Shown here piece after piece: positions 10,719-15,426 of a stretch of DNA of 15,426 nucleotides. The notes beneath the pieces were generated by a model, which saw only the letters and a program-made list of their open reading frames with translations, was not told where the DNA came from and made no database searches. Location of the stretch: NCBI GenBank assembly GCA_021784205.1, contig JAJXTB010000061.1:1-15426 (forward strand). Direction: 5' to 3'. The DNA is from Actinomycetes bacterium (GTDB lineage: Bacteria > Actinomycetota > Acidimicrobiia > Acidimicrobiales > RAAP-2). Made by a program: the position numbers and the translations under genes. Every line of letters begins with the position of its first letter. Position 1 is the stretch's first letter.

Positions 10719-12793
10719 CCCAGGGAGCGCTCGACCACCTGGGAGATGTCGAGTACAGCGACATCCTCGCGACCCGAGGCCTTCACCGCGTCGTCGAGCA
10801 TGATCATGCAGAAGGGACAGGCCGTCGAGACGACGTCGGCCCCGGTGCCGAGCGCCTCCTCGGTGCGGTCCATGTTGATGCGCTTGCCGATGGTCTCTTC
10901 CATCCACATGCGCGCTCCCCCGGCCCCGCAGCAGAACCCGCGTTCGCGGTGTCGCTCCATCTCGATCTGGGTGACGCCGGGCACCGCCGAGAGCACGTTC
11001 CTCGGCTCGTCGAAGATCCGGTTGTGACGACCCAGGTAGCAGGGGTCGTGATAGGTGACGGTGCCGGTGTAATTGATCCCGGGCACCAGGCGTCCGCTCG
11101 CGACCAAATGCCCCATCAGTTCGGAGTGATGGATCACCTCATAGTCGCCACCCAACGACGGGTACTCGTTCTTGATCGTGTTGAAGCAGTGCGGACACGA
11201 CGCCACGATCTTCTTCGCGCCCACGCCGTTCAACGTGGCGACATTGGCCTTGGCCATTTCTTGGAAGAGGTACTCGTTGCCGAGGCGACGCGCGGGGTCC
11301 CCGGTGCAGCTCTCGTTGGGACCGAGGATCGCGAAGTTCACCCCGGCGCGGTGCAGCATGCGCGCGGTGGATTCCACCTGCTTGCGGGCGCGCTCGTCGA
11401 GTGCTCCCGCGCATCCCACCCAGTAGAGGTACTCGACGTCCTCGGGGATGGAATCGGCGACGACCGGCACCTCGAAGTCGAGCGCGGCCAGCCAGTCGGT
11501 GCGCTTGGACGATCCCAGACCCCACGGGTCGCCCTGGTTCTCCATGTTGCGCAGCATGAGGCCCGCCTCACTTGGAAAGCGCGACTCCATCAAGACCTCG
11601 TAGCGGCGCATGTCGATGATGGCGTCCACGTGCTCGATGTCGACCGGGCACTGCTCGACGCAGCTGCCGCACGTGGTGCAGCTCCAGAGCACGTCGGGGT
11701 CGATCACGGTGGGCACCAGGCGCTCGGGCTCGCCCTCGCCGGAGAGCAGGTAGTCGGCCGAGGCGAACATGTTCTCGCGCAGGCCCATGATGACGAGTTT
11801 GGGACTAAGCGGCTTACCCGTCGTCCAGGCGGGACAGACCGACTGACAGCGCCCGCACTCGGTGCAGGTGGCAAAGTCCAGCATCTGCTTCCAGGTGAAA
11901 TCCTTCACCGTACCCGCGCCGAAGACCGTGTCCTCGGTCACGTGCTCCATGTCCATGTCGGGGGTCTTGTCGAGGGCTCCGAGCGCGCGGGGCCGACGTG
12001 AGAAGGCGACGTTCACGGGGGCCATGAAGATGTGCAGGTGCTTCGAATAGGAGACGAAGACCAAGAAGCCCATGATGACGGCGATGTTGGCGAGCAGAAA
12101 GACGGCCTCGAGCGTGCTGTTCACTCCGTATCCCAAGGGGTGAAGCCAACTGGCTACCGCCTTTGAGGCGAATGCCCACGACGAGGCGACCGGCAGCGGA
12201 CCGTGGCCCGGGATGGGACCGCCGTAACCGACCCATCCCGTGAAGGGGTGCGAGAACGGGAAGTGCCCAGTGTTGATCTGGGCCGCGCGATAGAGCAACA
12301 GCGTGATGATCACGAGTGAGATCAGCGCGAGCGTCAGCCACGCCGCCCCCAGGTGCGAGCCGTAGAAGCGGCTCGAGCGATCCTGGCGGGCCGGGGCCTG
12401 GCGGATCCGGATCACCGTGAAGACGACGAGCGAGATAAGTACGGCCACCGAGAAGAAGTCCTCGATGAAGGCGACGATCCCGTTGGTGCCGATCAGGGGA
12501 ATGTGAAAGTTACGGTTGAAGAGGGCGCCGTAGGCCTCGATGATGGTGAGAAGCAGCACCGTGAATCCCCACATGGTGAAGAAGTGGGCGGTGCCGGGCA
12601 CGCTCCAGCGCAGCAGCTTCTTCTGACCCGCGACCTCGACGACCTCGGCTTCGGCGGCCGGCGCGAAGCCGTTCCAGCGACGCGGGGCCGCCTGTCCGCT
12701 GCGAATCAGCCGCGACAGCCAGTAGAAGCGCCGTCCGGCGATGGCTCCGCAGATGACGGTGATCAGGAGTCCAATGATGATCCGTGCCGCCAC
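10715..12793 (-). CDS. Membrane Fe-S oxidoreductase, HdrD/GlpC-like (Rv0338c type)
   Basis: A 692-residue fusion. The N-terminal half has about six membrane helices (first at 4-20, others near 70-90, 110-130, 150-170, 205-220, 228-250), resembling a NarI/HdrE-type quinone or haem-binding subunit. Two 4Fe-4S motifs follow, C310/C313/C316/C320-P and C372/C375/C378/C382-P. Two CCG domains follow: C461, C496, C533, C536 and C585, C621/C622, C659, C662. This is the architecture of heterodisulfide-reductase-like proteins; the actinobacterial relative Rv0338c is essential in Mycobacterium, but its reaction is unsettled. The present protein lacks the long C-terminal extension of the mycobacterial one (about 880 aa). 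The start is GTG with GGAAGGG upstream. It follows dcd by 33 nt, probably in one transcript. Confidence 0.9.
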   Translation of the reverse strand: MAARIIIGLLITVICGAIAGRRFYWLSRLIRSGQAAPRRWNGFAPAAEAEVVEVAGQKKLLRWSVPGTAHFFTMWGFTVLLLTIIEAYGALFNRNFHIPLIGTNGIVAFIEDFFSVAVLISLVVFTVIRIRQAPARQDRSSRFYGSHLGAAWLTLALISLVIITLLLYRAAQINTGHFPFSHPFTGWVGYGGPIPGHGPLPVASSWAFASKAVASWLHPLGYGVNSTLEAVFLLANIAVIMGFLVFVSYSKHLHIFMAPVNVAFSRRPRALGALDKTPDMDMEHVTEDTVFGAGTVKDFTWKQMLDFATCTECGRCQSVCPAWTTGKPLSPKLVIMGLRENMFASADYLLSGEGEPERLVPTVIDPDVLWSCTTCGSCVEQCPVDIEHVDAIIDMRRYEVLMESRFPSEAGLMLRNMENQGDPWGLGSSKRTDWLAALDFEVPVVADSIPEDVEYLYWVGCAGALDERARKQVESTARMLHRAGVNFAILGPNESCTGDPARRLGNEYLFQEMAKANVATLNGVGAKKIVASCPHCFNTIKNEYPSLGGDYEVIHHSELMGHLVASGRLVPGINYTGTVTYHDPCYLGRHNRIFDEPRNVLSAVPGVTQIEMERHRERGFCCGAGGARMWMEETIGKRINMDRTEEALGTGADVVSTACPFCMIMLDDAVKASGREDVAVLDISQVVERSLG

Positions 12794-12806
12794 TGACGTC
12801 CCTTCC

Positions 12807-12828
12807 GTTGAACCGCTGTTGAACCGCT
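12807..12828. repeat. Tandem 11-bp duplication after dcd
   Basis: GTTGAACCGCT occurs twice head to tail with no gap. The second copy overlaps the dcd stop codon by two bases. It fills most of the short dcd/Fe-S spacer, so it looks like a recent slippage duplication that lengthened the gap. Confidence 0.8.
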
Positions 12829-13393
12829 ACTTCTTGAAATTCTCCGAGTACCGACTGGCCGTGGGACCGCGCTGGCCCCGGTACTTCGAACCCAGACCCT
12901 CGGCACCGTAGGGGCGATCGGCGGGCGTCGTCATCTCGAAGAAGCTGATCTGGCCGATCTTCATCCCGGGATACAGCGTGATCGGCAGGTTGGCCACGTT
13001 GGAGAGCTCAAGCGTCAGGTGCCCGTCCCAGCCAGCGTCGACGAACCCGGCCGTCGAGTGGATCAGCAGTCCCAACCGACCGAGCGAACTCTTGCCCTCG
13101 AGTCGAGCCACCAAGTCATCGGGCAGGGCCACGCGCTCGATGGTCGAGCCAAGCAGGAACTCGCCCGGGTGCAGAATCATCGGCGAGTCGGTGCCCACGT
13201 CGATCAATTCGGTCAAATCCTCCTGGGCTTCGCGCACGTCGATGACACGCTGGCTGTGGTTGCGAAAGACACGAAACAACTGGTCGACATGTAGGTCAAC
13301 GGAGGAGGGCTGGATGCACTCCTCGCCGAGGGGGTCGATGATGATGCGACCAGCGGCGAGCGCCTCTTTGATGGACTTGTCGGAGAGGACCAT
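12827..13393 (-). CDS. dcd: dCTP deaminase, probably bifunctional with dUTPase
   Basis: A 188-residue trimeric enzyme of the dUTPase fold that makes dUTP, and in the bifunctional type dUMP, from dCTP for dTMP synthesis. Conserved segments are QPSSVDLHVD, LHPGEFLLGSTIE, LEGKSSLGRLGL (catalytic Ser/Arg), HSTAGFVDAGWDGHLTLELSN (catalytic Glu) and GSKYRGQRGPTASRY near the C-terminus. The HSTAGF segment resembles the bifunctional M. tuberculosis enzyme rather than the HVTAHR of E. coli, so bifunctionality is inferred. The ATG at 13393 (MVLSDKSIKEAL) matches the family start; an in-frame ATG 11 codons upstream adds no homology. A TATCGT at 13409-13404 may be the -10, giving a very short leader. The gene is divergent from tRNA-Gly. 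Confidence 0.96.
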   Translation of the reverse strand: MVLSDKSIKEALAAGRIIIDPLGEECIQPSSVDLHVDQLFRVFRNHSQRVIDVREAQEDLTELIDVGTDSPMILHPGEFLLGSTIERVALPDDLVARLEGKSSLGRLGLLIHSTAGFVDAGWDGHLTLELSNVANLPITLYPGMKIGQISFFEMTTPADRPYGAEGLGSKYRGQRGPTASRYSENFKK

Positions 13394-13484
13394 ATCGCTG
13401 GCAACGATACTGCCCCGTAACACCATGCGGAGACGGGAACCGACCTGGAGCCAGAAGTCCTCTCGCTACTACGATGGGGCGGTC

Positions 13485-13558
13485 GCGGGTGTAGTTCAGC
13501 GGCAGAACATCAGCTTCCCAAGCTGAGAACGCGGGTTCGATTCCCGTCGCCCGCTCCA
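13485..13558 (+). tRNA. tRNA-Gly (anticodon CCC), CCA encoded
   Basis: The 74-nt sequence folds as a cloverleaf. The acceptor GCGGGTG pairs with CGCCCGC, with one G-T pair. The D arm is GTTC/GAAC. The anticodon stem TCAGC/GCTGA encloses TTCCCAA, with the anticodon CCC at 13517-13519. The T arm has GCGGG, the TTCGATT loop and CCCGT. The discriminator T is followed by an encoded CCA (13556-13558). It reads GGG codons. A TACGAT at 13470-13475 is a plausible -10. Confidence 0.97.
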
Positions 13559-13570
13559 ACGTCACTCCTG

Positions 13571-13588
13571 ATCATCGGGATGATTTTT
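13571..13588 (+). terminator. Possible tRNA-Gly terminator
   Basis: ATCAT-CGGG-ATGAT followed by TTTT, 12 nt after the tRNA CCA. The stem is only 5 bp, but the T-run and position fit a small intrinsic terminator. Confidence 0.45.
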
Positions 13589-13783
13589 CGCAGTCGTCCG
13601 TCACGCTCACGCCGTAACGAGGTCGAATCGATCAGGACTTTCACTATCGATCCTGCCCAGAACCTGCCCAACGATGCCCGCATCTTGATCAATCCCTCTC
13701 GCCAGTGAATCAGTAGGTGACGTCCGCCGCAGATCCGCGGTCTTGCTTGGAACGGGCGTGCGCACTTTCATCAATTCGTGTTA
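13589..13783. other. Non-coding stretch between tRNA-Gly and fic
   Basis: No gene is supported. It holds a direct repeat CCTGCCCA (13652-13659 and 13663-13670) and several in-frame stops on both strands. Lying directly 3' of a tRNA gene, it could be the scar of an integrated element, but I recognise no integrase remnant. Confidence 0.4.
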
Positions 13784-15007
13784 TCAGCGTGGGCGGTTGA
13801 GATCGGGTTGCGCGGCTTGAACTCGTCGCCGCCCCGCCCGGGTGGCGAAGGCGTCGACGGCGGCCAGGACGTCGGGAGCACGCCACAGTCGATCGCGCTT
13901 CTTGTCGCTGAATTCGACGAGGACGCCAGCGGCCACCAACGGCTCGATGCTCCGGTAGGTGTTGGTCGAAGCGATGTCGAGCTCGGTGGCGATCAGGTTG
14001 GCGTTGAGGACCGGGTGGCGCACGAGCAGGTCCGCGACTCGCCAGGCGAGAGCGTTGCGGCGCGCGCGGATGCGCCCGTTCCACTCCTCCCGGATGGCCC
14101 GAAGATCGTCAACCAATCGACGGCCGTTGTCGATGGCGGAGAAGGACGCGACGGCAAAGCGCTCGACAATGGGAGCGAGATCGCCGGCTCGATACGCGCT
14201 GAGCGCCGCGAAGTACGCATCAACGTCAGCGAGCAGCCCGGCCGAGACGGGAACGGTCACGTGACGGGTCAAACCCTTGTTGCGAAGCTGGGCGTGCACC
14301 AGTGCCCTTCCCGTACGACCGTTCCCGTCGGGAAACGGGTGAATCGTCTCGAACTGAGCGTGAGCGATCGCCGCGTGAGCAAGAACGGGGATGTCGCTGC
14401 GCGCGATGAAGGCAACGAGGTCATCGATCAGAGCCGGAACGTGTCGCTCGTGAGGAGGAACGAAGGCCGCTCCATGAGGGCCGTAGTCCGAACCACCGAT
14501 CCAGACCTGCTCGTGGCGCCACTGCCCGGTCATGTCGTCACGAGTGTCGTGAAGCAGCGCCGCGTGCATCGCGAGAATGGCTTCAGCGTCGATCCGGTCT
14601 GCGAGTGCCAGTGCCGCGGTCATAGCGCGTTGGTTGGCGACGATCAGCGACGCGTTGCGCGTTCCCACTCCCAGCTCGGCCTCCGCGATGGCGCGAGCCG
14701 AAGCGGTCAGGTGCTCGATTTTCGATGACGCGGCCGACTCTGAGCGCAGGAGAACCGAGGCGAACGGGGCTACCTCGTGACCCATATCAGCGTCGAAGCG
14801 CGCAATCTCGGCGCCCGCGTCATCCACCTGGGCGAGGAGCTCCGTGGGTAGTTCGACCGCGGCGTCTCGGATGTGGGGCACCAGAGCCGCTTCGTAGGGA
14901 CCGCGATGACGCTCGCGCATCCGACGAGACATGACGTCACTGAGCTGCGACCGCCACGGAAGGATCTCATACGTGAGCGGCGGCCATGCTGGACGACGTG
15001 ATACCAA
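13784..15007 (-). CDS. Fic-domain protein with C-terminal winged helix
   Basis: A 407-residue Fic protein; most Fic enzymes transfer AMP from ATP to protein hydroxyls. The catalytic motif HPFPDGNGRTGR is complete at 223-234 (H223, D227, N229, R231, R234). An N-terminal inhibitory helix SSKIEH at 94-99 keeps the S94-x3-E98 pattern, but the next position is His rather than the usual Gly or Asn. The WIGGSDYGPHGAAFVPP segment (169-185) forms the flap over the target. A winged-helix-like domain follows at about 320-380 (NANLIATELDIASTNTYRSIEPLVAAGVL). No toxin or antitoxin partner is adjacent. TTG at 15007 is taken as start because AGGAGAG lies just upstream. A 30-bp palindrome sits upstream, suggesting autoregulation. 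The gene ends in tandem stops TGATAA. Confidence 0.93.
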   Translation of the reverse strand: MVSRRPAWPPLTYEILPWRSQLSDVMSRRMRERHRGPYEAALVPHIRDAAVELPTELLAQVDDAGAEIARFDADMGHEVAPFASVLLRSESAASSKIEHLTASARAIAEAELGVGTRNASLIVANQRAMTAALALADRIDAEAILAMHAALLHDTRDDMTGQWRHEQVWIGGSDYGPHGAAFVPPHERHVPALIDDLVAFIARSDIPVLAHAAIAHAQFETIHPFPDGNGRTGRALVHAQLRNKGLTRHVTVPVSAGLLADVDAYFAALSAYRAGDLAPIVERFAVASFSAIDNGRRLVDDLRAIREEWNGRIRARRNALAWRVADLLVRHPVLNANLIATELDIASTNTYRSIEPLVAAGVLVEFSDKKRDRLWRAPDVLAAVDAFATRAGRRRVQAAQPDLNRPR

Positions 15008-15017
15008 CGCGCTCTCC

Positions 15018-15047
15018 TAGTATCAGTTAGATATGTAACTGATACTA
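15018..15047. promoter_or_regulatory. 30-bp AT-rich palindrome upstream of fic, probable operator
   Basis: TAGTATCAGTTA-gatatg-TAACTGATACTA: perfect 12-bp arms, and the spacer core ATAT is itself symmetric, so 28 of 30 positions obey dyad symmetry. It ends 10 bp before the fic TTG start, in the only clearly AT-rich island nearby. It probably overlaps the promoter and is bound by a dimeric regulator, possibly the Fic winged helix itself. The symmetry is observed; the role is inferred. Confidence 0.75.
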
Positions 15048-15187
15048 ACACCTCCCCAAGATTCTTGCGAGGTCCTCGAGGAGGCCGCCGGTGAGACCTG
15101 GGGTGATCTGACAGCCGGATCAACTCAACTGGGTACCGCCCCCAGCCTGCGGAATGAGAGGAGCAACGTTCCCCTCTTATTGGATAA
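15048..15187. other. Stretch between fic operator and IS fragment, nothing recognised
   Basis: No supported gene, RNA or clear IS end was found. One plus-strand frame is open from about 15060 through this stretch and on into the IS fragment in a different frame, without recognisable protein features. The junction to the transposase remnant lies somewhere near 15190-15215. Confidence 0.4.
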
Positions 15188-15426
15188 CGCGCACCATTCT
15201 TCCGTTTCTCGCCGAGTGACCTGCGCACCATCAAGATGCTCAACATCATCGACGAGTTCACCCGAGAGTGCCTCACGATCGACGTGGCGCGTTCGATCAC
15301 CGCCGACGACGTGGTGAACCGACTCGATGAACTGATGAAGGAACGAGGAGCACCGCACTTCTTGAGAATGGATAACGGACCAGAGTTCGTGGCGCACGCG
15401 CTCAACGACTGGTGTCGCTTCAACAA
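15188..15426 (+). pseudogene. IS3-type transposase (integrase core) fragment, 5'-truncated, runs off window
   Basis: After a stop at 15185-15187 the frame is open to the window end. From about 15215 it reads DLRTIKMLNIIDEFTREC, then LTIDVARSITADDVV, and later MDNGPEFVAHALNDWC. This is the rve DDE core of IS3-family (IS407-like) OrfB proteins; the DNGPEF segment carries the second catalytic Asp. The upstream part with the first Asp, and any OrfA, is absent: the 15 codons before similarity begins look unrelated and no proper start exists (the first ATG, 15236, is inside the core). It is probably a dead remnant; the 3' end with the catalytic Glu lies outside the window. Confidence 0.8.

Noticed and set aside
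10286..12001. 571-codon plus-strand frame
   Set aside because: Crosses the PPOX gene and lies antisense to the Fe-S protein gene, which has full domain support.
13296..13565. Minus-strand frame with RATGIEPAFSAWEADVLPLNYTR
   Set aside because: Also antisense to the tRNA and running on into dcd in another frame; a classic artefact.
13510..13692. Minus-strand frame ending GAGDGNRTRVLSLGS
   Set aside because: It is antisense to tRNA-Gly; this peptide is a well-known false protein found wherever such a tRNA is translated on the wrong strand.
13730..13760. CCGC-AGATC-GCGG hairpin as fic terminator
   Set aside because: A stem of only four pairs, too weak to claim.
13778..14728. 316-codon plus-strand frame
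   Set aside because: Antisense to the Fic gene, whose catalytic motif proves the other strand is coding.
15060..15250. Open plus-strand frame starting GAT TCT TGC
   Set aside because: No start codon with ribosome site, no recognisable domain, and it overlaps the transposase core in another frame.
14770..15426. 218-codon minus-strand frame over the fic start, operator and IS region
   Set aside because: Out of frame with fic and antisense to the transposase core; no recognisable features.

Overview
This window is GC-rich, densely packed bacterial DNA, almost certainly from an actinobacterium. The evidence is a dnaK operon that carries the MerR-type repressor gene hspR with an HspR-type (HAIR) operator, a putative GlnR box upstream of amtB, a PPOX/F420-type small oxidoreductase, an Rv0338c-like membrane Fe-S protein, many GTG starts and candidate leaderless promoters. 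I cannot assign a genus. A deep-branching actinobacterium, such as a member of Acidimicrobiia, is a guess.

Left part (1-5331): a leftward heat-shock operon in the order dnaK-grpE-dnaJ-hspR-clpB, with clpB cut by the window edge. The genes are contiguous or overlap: GTGA overlaps at dnaK/grpE, dnaJ/hspR and hspR/clpB, and TAG directly followed by ATG at grpE/dnaJ. Upstream of dnaK, a TTGACA...TACACT promoter is overlapped by a 21-bp HAIR operator, so the operon probably makes its own repressor. DnaK, DnaJ and GrpE form the Hsp70 cycle, ClpB is the partner disaggregase, and HspR closes the feedback loop.

Middle (5332-8096): gpmA (phosphoglycerate mutase, rightward) converges on an amtB-glnB/glnK pair (leftward). 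They are separated by a perfect 48-bp palindrome that looks like a two-way terminator. Upstream of amtB are five GlnR half-sites at exact 11-bp spacing, pointing to nitrogen control.

Next (8097-10718): a marR-type regulator overlaps a DHA2-type 14-TM exporter gene by GTGA. A PPOX-family gene lies divergently. It ends tail-to-tail with the following Fe-S protein gene, the two stop codons sharing one CTAG.

Right part (10715-13558): dcd (dCTP deaminase) followed by an Rv0338c-like membrane Fe-S oxidoreductase, both leftward, and tRNA-Gly(CCC) on the other strand. Past the tRNA (13559-15426) the content becomes accessory: a Fic-domain protein with a C-terminal winged helix, a near-perfect 30-bp AT-rich palindrome upstream of it, and a 5'-truncated IS3-type transposase fragment running off the window.

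Nothing here is a clearly new system. The points most worth checking are the coupled operon with hspR and clpB inside it, the GlnR box, the Fic gene with its operator and altered inhibitory motif, and the candidate leaderless promoters.
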